Source of the DNA: Clostridioides difficile
GTDB lineage: Bacteria; Bacillota; Clostridia; Peptostreptococcales; Peptostreptococcaceae
NCBI RefSeq assembly: GCF_001299635.1
Contig: NZ_JRHN01000021.1
Location: 1 to 32,333, forward strand
Direction: 5' to 3'
Length of the DNA: 32,333 nt
Of the stretch, positions 16,468-23,923 are shown in pieces. A program made the position numbers and the translations under genes. Positions within the stretch are counted from its first letter, which is position 1. Each line of letters starts with the position of its first letter. The notes under the pieces are model-generated. The model searched no databases and was not told the DNA's origin. It saw nothing but the letters and a program-made list of their open reading frames with translations.

Positions 16468-17226
16468 TTATAAAAATCTATGGATATCATTTGAATTGTG
16501 TAGATGATATAAAGTTATCTTATGTATATAGTGCAGATTCTGTTCTAATTTGCTACATTCAAATGGTTTTCCATGTCCAGGATAAATCATCTTGGGTTTT
16601 GTATTTATAATTGTTTCCCAAGATTGAGCAAATTCCATTTTATTTTCTGCAAATATGGTGATTTTATGAATACTTGGGAAGCCATTCATTGCAGAATCTC
16701 CACAAAATAAAGTTCCATTATTAAGTAGTAGGGAAATTGAATCAGAAGTATGTCCTGGTGTTTCTATGATTTTTCCATTTAATTCTTTTTCAATTTCTTT
16801 TAGATTATTGTCAGAGATAAGAATACATCTTTTTTCAAACTCTTGCTTTAGTGTAGGAAAACAATGTCCATCTTTTCCAAACAGTTTCATAATTTGACAA
16901 AAGAGAAAAGCGGTACGACTTGTGCATCCACCAATAAAAGAGTTTTGCCCTTTATATAGAGCTTTTAAAGCTTTATCATGCATGACAATTTTTGTATTAG
17001 GAGATTCTTCTAAAATCTGATTTATAAAACCTGCATGGTCATCATGGGCATGAGTTAGAAATATGTATCTAATGTCTTTGATTTTTATGTTGGATTTGAA
17101 TATTTGTTTTTTGAAATGTTTAAAACCATTTTCATATCCAGTATCAATCAAGACAAAACCGTCTTGAATAGGGTATAACCAATTATTTACAATTAGGTTT
17201 CCTACATTAAATATTTTTTCAAACAT
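16468..17226 (-). CDS. Metallo-beta-lactamase fold hydrolase
   Basis: A 252-aa MBL-fold protein. The metal site is complete: THAHDDH (H59, H61, D63, H64), H159 in TPGHTSDS, D177 in FCGDSAM and H218 in YPGHGKP. The overall form (NxWLYPIQDGFVLIDTG at the start, CGDSAM before the last histidine) is that of the broad glyoxalase II/YflN-like group, not of a true beta-lactamase. There is no signal peptide, so it is cytoplasmic. The ribosome-binding site AAGGTGGTG precedes ATG. It lies 224 bp downstream of a TipA-type MerR regulator on the same strand and could be part of that regulator's response. The substrate cannot be read from the sequence. Confidence 0.84.
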   Translation of the reverse strand: MFEKIFNVGNLIVNNWLYPIQDGFVLIDTGYENGFKHFKKQIFKSNIKIKDIRYIFLTHAHDDHAGFINQILEESPNTKIVMHDKALKALYKGQNSFIGGCTSRTAFLFCQIMKLFGKDGHCFPTLKQEFEKRCILISDNNLKEIEKELNGKIIETPGHTSDSISLLLNNGTLFCGDSAMNGFPSIHKITIFAENKMEFAQSWETIINTKPKMIYPGHGKPFECSKLEQNLHYIHKITLYHLHNSNDIHRFL

Positions 17227-17325
17227 TTTTTCACCACCTTAAATTAAAATAGAAATTTGTATAGTTAGAAAGAATATATCATACTTATATTTATACTTCA
17301 ACAGAGTCTTAAAAGTTTTAAAGTG

Positions 17326-17370
17326 AGTAGCACCAGTAAATATTTATATTATCTACAGATGCTACTTTTT
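17326..17370. terminator. Possible terminator between the MerR and MBL genes
   Basis: AGTAGCA (17326-17332) pairs with TGCTACT (17360-17366) across a 27-nt loop. TTTTT follows on the plus strand, and a more mixed T-rich stretch (CTTTAAAACTTTT) on the minus strand, the direction of both neighbours. The short stem and wide loop make it weak. Confidence 0.35.
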
Positions 17371-17450
17371 GTGAGCTTTGTAGGGCTAGCACTAATTCTT
17401 TATAGGATTAGCAACTTATAAGATGAAATAATAACTATAGTGTAAAGTTG

Positions 17451-18314
17451 TTACTTTTCAAGATATGCTTTTAGGGCAAGCCCAATAAATTTTGATGCCC
17501 CATCTCCATATTTCTTATCATTAATTTCAATAAATGTAGGATTTGATATATAATTTTCAGACGTAATAGACCAATAGTTATCTCCCATATCAATACCATT
17601 ATTAATTTTATTAGTAAAGGAAATTAGTTCTCCAACTAATTCTTGAATATCCAAAGATGTAACATCTTTACTTAGATTCTCTGTAAGTTTTTTTGTAATA
17701 TCATCGCTTTTTTTTATAAGGTTAAATACTTCTGCTTGGTCAATAGTAGAGCCATTAGATATAAAATTTTGAAGATTACTTTCCATAGCTTTTGTGTATT
17801 TTTCGATACTTCCATACTGTTTAGTTGCCATATCAGCTATTTTGTTTTCATTAGACTTCATTTCTGAAATCATTTCATCAAAGTTTTCAACACTTCCAAA
17901 TTGCTTGATAATTCCATCAGTATGAGTTTCTTTGAACTCAGTTAATATACGAAAATATTCATCCATATTAAAATCTTTAAAATCCATACATTTTTCTCCT
18001 TTTATAAGTTTATCAAGTAACTCTAATAGAGCATTTAATCTATCCCTTTTTATTTGAATTAGTTCTCGTTGATTCTCAAATGTAGTAATCATATCAAATT
18101 TAGGATTTTCCATGATTACTTTAATTTCTTTTAATGTAAAATCAAGTTCTTTGAAAAATAGAATTTGTTGTAAAACTTCTAATGCTTTTTCATCATATAA
18201 TCTATATCCAGCGCTCGTTATTTCTGTGGGTTTAAATAAATCAATTTCGTCATAAAACTGTAGAGTACGTATACTAATACCAGTTATCGAAGAAACCTGT
18301 TTTACTGTCATCAT
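17451..18314 (-). CDS. MerR family regulator with TipAS antibiotic-binding domain
   Basis: A 287-aa regulator. The N-terminal winged helix (about 1-70) has the MerR pattern VKQVSSITGISIRTLQFYDEI ... GYRLYDEKAL, followed by a long dimerisation helix (about 75-108). The C-terminal part (about 150-287) is TipAS-like, with repeated KQFGS/KQYGS-type helices and the ending GDGASKFIGLALKAYLEK. TipA proteins bind thiopeptide and other drugs and switch transcription from promoters with stretched spacers. A matching promoter with dyad symmetry in its spacer lies 100 bp upstream (18414-18442), so autoregulation is likely. There are two adjacent ATG codons (18314, 18311) with AAGGTG upstream. No drug efflux gene is adjacent; the only same-strand follower is the MBL hydrolase. 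Confidence 0.9.
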   Translation of the reverse strand: MMTVKQVSSITGISIRTLQFYDEIDLFKPTEITSAGYRLYDEKALEVLQQILFFKELDFTLKEIKVIMENPKFDMITTFENQRELIQIKRDRLNALLELLDKLIKGEKCMDFKDFNMDEYFRILTEFKETHTDGIIKQFGSVENFDEMISEMKSNENKIADMATKQYGSIEKYTKAMESNLQNFISNGSTIDQAEVFNLIKKSDDITKKLTENLSKDVTSLDIQELVGELISFTNKINNGIDMGDNYWSITSENYISNPTFIEINDKKYGDGASKFIGLALKAYLEK

Positions 18315-18413
18315 TTTAATTCACCTTCTTTCATACTCTGGTAATTGAGACATAGCTAATATTATATTTGCAAGAAATAGTATTTACTTATTAACTCTAT
18401 CCCTAACTACTAC

Positions 18414-18442
18414 TGTATACTATCACTATACGTGAGGGTCAA
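18414..18442 (-). promoter_or_regulatory. MerR-type promoter and operator
   Basis: On the minus strand TTGACC (18442-18437) is followed by CTCACGTATAGTGATAG and TATACA (18419-18414). The spacer is 17 bp to TATACA, or 19 bp to TACAGT if the MerR-type long spacing is used. The spacer holds dyads TCAC-GTATA-GTGA and GTATA-GTGATAG-TATAC, the position where MerR dimers bind. The start point is about 90 nt before the regulator gene. Confidence 0.6.
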
Positions 18443-18587
18443 TCTCTTTGTTATATTTTTTCTAAATAATATTAGGGATTTTACTAAGAATAATATGTTT
18501 TATTTTGGTTGTGATTTATGCTATGTATTTTATTGGAAAAGTAAAAGATTGGTAATAAGGTATTCTAAAAATAAAGAGAAATGTAAG

Positions 18588-18625
18588 AAAAGATGGTATA
18601 GCTTTTAAGGCATATACCATCTTTT
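18588..18625 (-). terminator. Terminator of the amidohydrolase/DUF3100 operon
   Basis: A perfect 13-bp stem, AAAAGATGGTATA (18588-18600) with TATACCATCTTTT (18613-18625), has a 12-nt loop. On the minus strand it ends in CTTTTCTTACATTT. It starts 18 nt after the M20 stop codon. The rest of the interval 18315-18642 holds only the MerR promoter and AT-rich sequence. Confidence 0.75.
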
Positions 18626-18642
18626 GTACTATAAAAATATAC

Positions 18643-19953
18643 TTATAAAGTTTTATCGTGTTTTTCTAAAAATGTTAGATATTCTTCTTTAGTCATAACT
18701 GGAGTAAAGGCATCTAATATGTTTTTAGCATCTTTAGCATTATCAAAAAGAAGGTCTACAACTGTAAGTGCCATTGCTTTTGCAGGGATTATGTAAGCCA
18801 AATCTTCATCAACTATTTCAAAATCTCTTGTATGAAGAGCACCTTTTACACCGCCAATCATAGGATGAAGAGTAGGCATTATATGAGATACATCACCAAA
18901 ATCAAAAGAACCTGTAAAGTCTCCACCATCAACAACTTTTCCCTCTAGACCTAAATCTTCAAGATTATTTTTAAATAAATTATCAAGATTTTTGTATCGT
19001 AATATTGGTAAGTAGCCAGGGATTTCAGTTATTTCGACCTCAGCTCCAACTGCCATTCCACCAGCCATTAAGGCTTTATTTATCCTTGAATTAGCATCAA
19101 TCATACCGTTTATAGTTCTAGCTCTTACATATGATTCCATATGGACATCAGCAGGAACAACATTTACTATATCTCCACCTTTTGTGATGATAGGGTGGAA
19201 TCTAACTCTTTCAGATTCTTTAAACGTCTCTCTAAGTGCGTTTACGTTGTTTATAGCAAGCATTGCTGCATTTAAAGCATTTATACCATCATGTGGAGCA
19301 GAACCAGCATGAGATTCTTTACCTATAAATTTAACTTTTTTTCCAACAAATCCATTACTCTCAGGACCTACTAAAGCTTTATCTTCCCCTAAGTCAGAAG
19401 AGTGAAACATCATAGATATGTCTATATCATCAAAATAACCTCTTTTTATTAACTCTTGTTTTCCACCAAAGTAAGTTATTTTTCCTTCTTTTTTTAATTG
19501 TTCTCTATATTCTAACTCAATAAATTCTTCAGCTGGAGTAGCCATAAAAGATACTTTACCATCTAGATGTTCTAAAACACCACTTTTTACTAGACCAACA
19601 GCTGCACCTAACATTCCAGCTATTTGAATATTGTGTCCACAAGTATGAGAAGCACCTATTTCATTAGCATCTTTATGTTCTTTACATGATATGCCATCCA
19701 ATTCTCCAAGTATAGATATATGAGGGCCTTTTTTATTAGTATTTGCATCTGCCTTACATCCTGTTACGGCTATATTTTTTTCTACAGATAAGTTTAATTC
19801 TTGTTCAAAGAAGTTTGAAACAGCTTCTGTAGTTTTAAATTCTTTATATCCATACTCTGGATTTTTATATATTCCTTGACCTATTTTTAATATTTTTTCT
19901 CTATTTTCATCTATAGTTTTTATTACTAGAGATTTTAATTGTTCTTTATTCAT
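18643..19953 (-). CDS. M20 family amidohydrolase (AbgB/HmrA-like)
   Basis: A 436-aa zinc amidohydrolase of the M20D group (aminoacylase, AbgB, IAA-amino acid hydrolase type). Visible residues include HTCGHN (C105 and H107), the catalytic pair E142/E143 in TPAEEF, H184 in MFHSSD, H215 in KESHAGSAPHDG and a C-terminal histidine in GALHTRDFE. The ATAGGAGGAATT ribosome site is 7 nt before ATG. It is the last gene of a three-gene minus-strand operon behind two small membrane proteins of DUF3100 type, with gaps of 12 and 3 nt. The likely job is to split an amide-linked compound imported by those membrane proteins. AbgB-like proteins are often annotated as p-aminobenzoyl-glutamate hydrolase subunits, but the AbgT gene of this window is in a different operon. 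Confidence 0.87.
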   Translation of the reverse strand: MNKEQLKSLVIKTIDENREKILKIGQGIYKNPEYGYKEFKTTEAVSNFFEQELNLSVEKNIAVTGCKADANTNKKGPHISILGELDGISCKEHKDANEIGASHTCGHNIQIAGMLGAAVGLVKSGVLEHLDGKVSFMATPAEEFIELEYREQLKKEGKITYFGGKQELIKRGYFDDIDISMMFHSSDLGEDKALVGPESNGFVGKKVKFIGKESHAGSAPHDGINALNAAMLAINNVNALRETFKESERVRFHPIITKGGDIVNVVPADVHMESYVRARTINGMIDANSRINKALMAGGMAVGAEVEITEIPGYLPILRYKNLDNLFKNNLEDLGLEGKVVDGGDFTGSFDFGDVSHIMPTLHPMIGGVKGALHTRDFEIVDEDLAYIIPAKAMALTVVDLLFDNAKDAKNILDAFTPVMTKEEYLTFLEKHDKTL

Positions 19954-19965
19954 AATAAATTCCTC

Positions 19966-20436
19966 CTATATTTTACCTTGAATACTTAAAACTATATGAG
20001 CTATACTCGCACATGCAAAGAATATAGTTGTGAAAACAATAAGTGATATTATAACTATTTTCCATGACATCTCTTTTAAAGATTCTATTTTATTTCCAAC
20101 AGAAATTCCTGCAAAAGCTAGTAGTGGAGTAGTTATAGCCATAAAGTTAATATTATTAGTATTTGTTAAGAATACTTCAGATGTTGGGCTATATGGCATA
20201 CTAAGTAAAAGACCTATTATAGTTGCAAATCCAAAAGCTGGAAATATCGATTTAGGAAATAAATCCTTTACAATCATAGCAGCCATAGCAGCTAATATTA
20301 ACATAACCATTCCAGGAAGAGCTGTAACTATAGATGTACCCACGCTAATTCTTTGTCCTATAAGAATTATAACTCCAATGACAGACATAACCAATAATTG
20401 AAATGAACTTTTCTTCAAATTTAAATTAGCAAACAT
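19966..20436 (-). CDS. Small membrane protein, partner of the DUF3100 protein
   Basis: A 156-aa protein with about four or five membrane segments and no catalytic motif. Its start (IGQRISVGTSIVTALPGM) resembles the start of the upstream gene product (IGQRTIAIGKASIVLFPML), with a shared D-L-x-x-K after the following hydrophobic stretch, so the two look like products of an ancient duplication. Near the C-terminus TPLLAFAGISVGNKIESL resembles a transporter core repeat. The start lies 3 nt after the upstream stop codon, with its AAGGAG inside the end of that gene, so translation is coupled. Together they probably form one transporter serving the amidohydrolase; this is inferred from operon structure and not from a characterised homologue. 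Confidence 0.75.
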   Translation of the reverse strand: MFANLNLKKSSFQLLVMSVIGVIILIGQRISVGTSIVTALPGMVMLILAAMAAMIVKDLFPKSIFPAFGFATIIGLLLSMPYSPTSEVFLTNTNNINFMAITTPLLAFAGISVGNKIESLKEMSWKIVIISLIVFTTIFFACASIAHIVLSIQGKI

Positions 20437-20439
20437 TTA

Positions 20440-21291
20440 TTAGCACTCTCCTTCTGTTGTTTCAATTTCTTTAGTTTTTTTATTTCTAGAAAATTTAGGT
20501 TCTAAAACTTTATACATGAAATTAGTAAATGGTAAGGATACAAAAACTAAGAATATAATTCCTGTTATACTAGACATCATATTGCTTGTTGCTGCATAGG
20601 CAAGTATTGTATCTGCCATTTCAGGTGGAACCATAGTAGATAATGAACCAGCAGCGGCAGTCATCATACTTCCACTACCAACACCACAAGCCATTCCCAA
20701 AGCATATGGATGAAGACCACTATAAATAGAGACCGAACCTAGTACACTAAAGTATATAGTACCAAGAACTGTACCCATTAAATATGTGCCAAGTACACCA
20801 CTACCTTCTGGAGAATTTATGCCATATTTCTCAGATATAACTCCTAAAGAAGGTTCACGGCTGATACTTGCAGTAGCTCCAACAGCTTCTCTTTTCATAC
20901 CAAACATTAATGCAAGAGGTAATGCAACGATTGGTGCAAGTATATGACCAAATTCTTGAGCTATGAATGCTGGTCCAGCTTGAATTATCTTATCAATGTT
21001 TGGACCAACTGTAGTACCATACTTTATACCAAGCATTACTAGTGCAATGCCAACAACTTCTCCAGCAATATTTATTTCTTTTTCTCCAATGACTTTTTTA
21101 AGTGCTTTAATTTTTTTCCCTAATAAATCTGGTGTTATTATAAGTCCAATTATAACTGCGTAGAGCATAGGAAATAGTACTATAGAAGCTTTTCCAATAG
21201 CTATAGTTCTTTGCCCTATAAATTCACATATTACTACTAATATTAAGCAAGTTAAAAATACTTGAATAAAATGTTTTTTATTACTTTCCAT
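20440..21291 (-). CDS. DUF3100 family membrane protein
   Basis: A 283-aa polytopic membrane protein with about eight hydrophobic segments and a lysine/glutamate-rich cytosolic tail. Its conserved parts (REAVGATASISREPSLGVISEKYG near 133-156, ACGVGSGSMMTAAAGSL near 198-214) have the glycine/serine-rich look of substrate-binding loops in secondary transporters. I recognise it as the DUF3100 type, which is known mainly from operons with M20 amidohydrolases. GGGGAGG lies 6 nt before ATG. It is first in the operon, with a promoter at 21434-21462 and paired direct repeats in the leader. The neighbouring divergent YafY/WYL regulator may control it. The substrate is unknown. Confidence 0.78.
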   Translation of the reverse strand: MESNKKHFIQVFLTCLILVVICEFIGQRTIAIGKASIVLFPMLYAVIIGLIITPDLLGKKIKALKKVIGEKEINIAGEVVGIALVMLGIKYGTTVGPNIDKIIQAGPAFIAQEFGHILAPIVALPLALMFGMKREAVGATASISREPSLGVISEKYGINSPEGSGVLGTYLMGTVLGTIYFSVLGSVSIYSGLHPYALGMACGVGSGSMMTAAAGSLSTMVPPEMADTILAYAATSNMMSSITGIIFLVFVSLPFTNFMYKVLEPKFSRNKKTKEIETTEGEC

Positions 21292-21338
21292 GATTTCCTC
21301 CCCAAAAAGAATAAGTATTTTACTTATTTAAAATAAAA

Positions 21339-21368
21339 AATACGTTTTCTTAGATATAATACGTTTTC
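21339..21368. repeat. Direct repeats AATACGTTTTC in the DUF3100 leader
   Basis: Two perfect 11-bp copies, 21339-21349 and 21358-21368, with starts 19 bp apart, lie between the DUF3100 start codon and its promoter. In an AT-rich spacer a repeat containing ACG in both copies is unlikely by chance, and it looks like a regulator-binding pair. Confidence 0.5.
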
Positions 21369-21433
21369 CTGTATATTATAAAAAATACTATTTTAAATAA
21401 GTTTCAGAAATGTCATTAACATGTCCTTAAATA

Positions 21434-21462
21434 AGGATAAAACAAAAATTTAACATTGTCAA
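21434..21462 (-). promoter_or_regulatory. Promoter of the DUF3100/amidohydrolase operon
   Basis: On the minus strand consensus TTGACA (21462-21457), 17 bp and TATCCT (21439-21434). The near-palindrome CCTTAAATAAGG (21425-21436) overlaps the -10 and start point. The remaining divergent spacer up to the WYL regulator (21463-21719) is AT-rich, with one 7-bp inverted repeat ATTCCTA/TAGGAAT (21514-21520 and 21540-21546) and no clear promoter for the regulator. Confidence 0.55.
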
Positions 21463-21719
21463 CGAAAAAAATGTAAAATATTACATATTTTTCAATATAT
21501 TGTAATATTATTCATTCCTAAAAAATTATTTAAATATTGTAGGAATAATAGATAAAAAGCTTTAAAATAAATAATATAAAACTAAGAAAGAGTAAATTGA
21601 AATTTTAAAATGAATAAAAGTATTTTAAGATTTGAATAAATATAAGACTTAAATTAACTATTAAAAGTTAGTACAACTAACTTAGATTAAATAATAATGA
21701 TTCTAGTAGGTGGTAGTAA

Positions 21720-22631
21720 ATGAAAATCAATAGATTAACAGAAATAATAGTAATACTTTTAAATAAGAAACTGGTAACTGCCAAAGAGTTGGCAGAGAGG
21801 TTTGAAGTTTCTACAAGAACTATATATAGAGATATAGAAACTCTATCTATGTCAGGAGTACCAGTATATATGACAAAAGGTAAGGGGGGCGGGATATCTT
21901 TAATAGAAGAATACTCTATAGATAAGACCATATTATCAAATGAAGATAAAGAGAGTTTGATAGTGGCGCTCAAAACCTTACAAGCAACAAAGTATCCAGA
22001 AATAAATTCAGTAGTAAATAAAATTGGTTCAATATTTGGAGAGCAGAACTTTGCAAATTGGATTGAAATAGATTTTACTGAATGGGGAAGTAATTTTAAT
22101 GAAGATGACAAATTTACAAAAATAAAAGAAGCTATTTTAAGGCGTAATGCCATAAATTTTAATTATGTAAATAGCATGTCAAGTCAAACAAATAGAACTG
22201 TTGAACCTATGAAACTTATGTATAAGAGTAAGACTTGGTATTTATATGGATTTTGTAGATTAAAGGACGATTTTAGGATATTTAGAATTAGTAGAATAAA
22301 AAACTTAGTTGTGAAAGAAGAAGTGTTTTCAAGAAAGATAATAGAAGATGTATGTTTTGATGATTCTAAGGTGATTAAGGAAAATACTGTAACCCTGAAA
22401 TTGAGATTTAAAGAGAAGATGCTTTTTAGAGTGTTTGATGATTTTAATAAAGATTTAATAACTAAAAACAAAGATAATACATATGATGTAACCGCTGAAT
22501 TTCCTATTGGTGAGTGGATTTATGGTTATATTTTATCTTTTGGAGATAGTGTTGAAATACTTGAACCTAAAGAGGTTAGAGATAATGTAATAATTAGATT
22601 GAAAGGGTTATCTAAAATTTACTCATTATAA
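21720..22631 (+). CDS. YafY-type transcriptional regulator with WYL domain
   Basis: A 303-aa one-component regulator. The N-terminal HTH_11 winged helix (about 1-60) includes AKELAERFEVSTRTIYRDIETLS and a glycine-rich wing (GKGGG). A linker follows, then the WYL ligand-binding domain (about 135-215) with MKLMYKSKTWYLYGFCRLKDDFRIFRISRI split over its conserved core, and a C-terminal WCX extension (about 228-300). AGGTGG lies about 6 nt before ATG. The gene is divergent from the DUF3100 operon and is followed after 166 bp by a GyrI-like protein, a frequent companion of YafY regulators. It probably represses or activates one of these neighbours; the ligand is not known. Confidence 0.9.
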   Translation: MKINRLTEIIVILLNKKLVTAKELAERFEVSTRTIYRDIETLSMSGVPVYMTKGKGGGISLIEEYSIDKTILSNEDKESLIVALKTLQATKYPEINSVVNKIGSIFGEQNFANWIEIDFTEWGSNFNEDDKFTKIKEAILRRNAINFNYVNSMSSQTNRTVEPMKLMYKSKTWYLYGFCRLKDDFRIFRISRIKNLVVKEEVFSRKIIEDVCFDDSKVIKENTVTLKLRFKEKMLFRVFDDFNKDLITKNKDNTYDVTAEFPIGEWIYGYILSFGDSVEILEPKEVRDNVIIRLKGLSKIYSL

Positions 22632-22704
22632 TACTTTGATTAAAAGAATCATTTGAAATTTATTAATTGCAAAATATTTCACTAAGTCTAATTATATTAA
22701 AAAT

Positions 22705-22732
22705 ATGACATAAAGGTGTCGTATATTATAAG
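22705..22732 (+). promoter_or_regulatory. Promoter of the GyrI-like gene
   Basis: ATGACA (22705-22710), a 16-bp spacer and TATAAG (22727-22732). The -35 is part of an imperfect dyad TGACA-TAAAGG-TGTC, a half-site arrangement also seen at the promoter of the DUF6506-type gene. Confidence 0.45.
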
Positions 22733-22797
22733 TTATAATTTAATTAAATAAATTTAATATTAAAATAGATTAATAAAAACAAAGTGAGGTATAAAGT

Positions 22798-23298
22798 ATG
22801 GATTATGAAATAGTAAATATAAGTGAGAAAATAGTTGTAGGAATATCAAAAGAAACTACAAACCAAGATGGACAAGCAGTAAAAGATATAGGTGAGTCAT
22901 GGAAGAGATTTATGGGAAAAGGTATATATAATTCTATAAAAGGTAAAAAGAATGAAAAGACAATAGGCTTATATACAGATTATCAAGGCGATTTTACAAA
23001 TCCATATAACTTTGTTGCGTGTTGTGAAGTAAATAGTGATGCTGATAAAGATATCAATTTAGATGAATTAAATACTAATAATACTGTGGAAGAAATTGTT
23101 ATAAGTAAAGTTATACCAGCAGGTAAGTATGCAAAATTTATTGTAGTAGGAGATATTCACAAAGCGATAGGAGATTTCTGGGCTGAATTTTGGCAAATGG
23201 ATTTTGATAGAAATTATATAAGTGATTTTGAAGAATACCAAGGTAATACCTATGATTCTGATAAACATGAAATTCATATTTACATAGGAATAAACTAG
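22798..23298 (+). CDS. GyrI-like/AraC effector-binding domain protein
   Basis: A 166-aa protein made of one GyrI-like small-molecule-binding domain, the fold found in AraC/SoxR-type effector domains and in stand-alone proteins that bind hydrophobic, often cationic compounds. Supporting features are the start MDYEIVNISEKIVVGISKET, the central IGLYTDYQGDFTNPYNFVACCEV, the strand VIPAGKYAKFIVVG and the aromatic helix AIGDFWAEFWQMDF, ending in EIHIYIGIN. There is no DNA-binding domain. GTGAGG precedes ATG. It follows the YafY/WYL regulator in the same orientation with its own promoter and a terminator right after the stop codon, so it is a single-gene unit, perhaps controlled by that regulator. 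Drug sequestration or hydrolysis is possible but unproven. Confidence 0.82.
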   Translation: MDYEIVNISEKIVVGISKETTNQDGQAVKDIGESWKRFMGKGIYNSIKGKKNEKTIGLYTDYQGDFTNPYNFVACCEVNSDADKDINLDELNTNNTVEEIVISKVIPAGKYAKFIVVGDIHKAIGDFWAEFWQMDFDRNYISDFEEYQGNTYDSDKHEIHIYIGIN

Positions 23299-23300
23299 AT

Positions 23301-23330
23301 TTGCATTATATTGAGTATATGTAATTTTTT
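23301..23330 (+). terminator. Terminator of the GyrI-like gene
   Basis: TTGCATTATA (23301-23310) pairs with TATATGTAA (23316-23324, one bulged T and one G-U pair) and is followed by six T residues, directly after the stop codon at 23298. Confidence 0.65.
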
Positions 23331-23331
23331 A

Positions 23332-23360
23332 TTGACATATGTCAGATGGAGGGGTATTAT
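23332..23360 (+). promoter_or_regulatory. Promoter of the DUF6506-type gene with palindromic -35
   Basis: TTGACA (23332-23337), a 17-bp spacer and TATTAT (23355-23360), close to consensus. The perfect 12-bp palindrome TGACATATGTCA (23333-23344) covers most of the -35, a good place for a repressor. Confidence 0.65.
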
Positions 23361-23445
23361 AAATTGGTAAATGTTAGAGGCAAGACAATAGAGTGTTTGA
23401 AAATTTTATAGTTTTCATACATGAACTATAAAGGGGGATTTTCCT

Positions 23446-23745
23446 ATGTTTGAATGTGCATTTATTTATGTTGCTAAAGGTCTTAATGCTGAGAAGCAAA
23501 GAGCAGTTATTCCATCTGATACAATAAATATGAATGTTATTGGTGTGGAAAATTATGATGAAGCAGAAGTTGTAGCCAAAGAAATGGTAGAAAAGGGATG
23601 TACAGCTATTGAACTATGTGCTGGTTTTGGTAACGAGGGTATTTACAGAATTAAAAAAGTTGTTGGACCAAACGTTGCTGTGGGTGCAGTGAAATTCGAT
23701 TTCCATCCAGCTTTTGGTTTTAAGAGTGGAGATGAAATGTTCTAA
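23446..23745 (+). CDS. Small DUF6506-type protein
   Basis: A 99-aa cytoplasmic protein with an alternating strand-helix pattern: MFECAFIYVAKG, then a helix containing AEVVAKEMVEKGCTAIELCAGF, then GIYRIKKVVGPNVAVGAVKFDFHP. I recognise it as the uncharacterised DUF6506 type. The form suggests a small alpha/beta barrel or a ligand-binding dimer, but no catalytic motif can be named; two cysteines lie in the conserved middle part. AAAGGGGG precedes ATG by about 8-9 nt. It has its own promoter about 85 bp upstream. Relatives commonly sit near regulators and drug-response genes, in keeping with the GyrI-like neighbour. No function is assigned. Confidence 0.75.
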   Translation: MFECAFIYVAKGLNAEKQRAVIPSDTINMNVIGVENYDEAEVVAKEMVEKGCTAIELCAGFGNEGIYRIKKVVGPNVAVGAVKFDFHPAFGFKSGDEMF

Positions 23746-23923
23746 TAATCAGTGCCTTTATATGAATAAAGATACATGGAGTAAATTAGAATGTTTGCAT
23801 GATATTTTATTGAAAGTTGCTGATTGTAATAAATATGTTGAAGAATCAATATGTTTATTACAGTCAGTTTTATTGTTAATAACTATAAGCAGTAAGTCTA
23901 TAAAAGATTTACTGCTTTTTTAG
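23732..23923 (+). CDS. Doubtful small hypothetical ORF
   Basis: A possible 63-residue protein overlapping the end of the DUF6506-type gene by 14 nt. It has no properly spaced ribosome-binding site (GGAG abuts the ATG), and its last dozen codons are formed by the terminator hairpin at 23887-23921. It has a helical, leucine-rich middle but no recognisable family. It may be a relic or only the 3' untranslated region; I list it so the interval is accounted for. Confidence 0.2.
   Translation: MKCSNNQCLYMNKDTWSKLECLHDILLKVADCNKYVEESICLLQSVLLLITISSKSIKDLLLF
23887..23921 (+). terminator. Terminator after the DUF6506-type gene
   Basis: AAGCAGTAAGTC (23887-23898) pairs with GATTTACTGCTT (23906-23917, one G-U pair) around a 7-nt loop, and the run of T residues is unbroken to 23921. 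A strong intrinsic terminator that separates this gene from the chemotaxis operon. Confidence 0.85.

Noticed and set aside
23732-23923. Small ORF after the DUF6506-type gene treated as a real gene
   Set aside because: The ribosome site is badly placed and the C-terminus is encoded by a terminator hairpin; kept only as a low-confidence feature.
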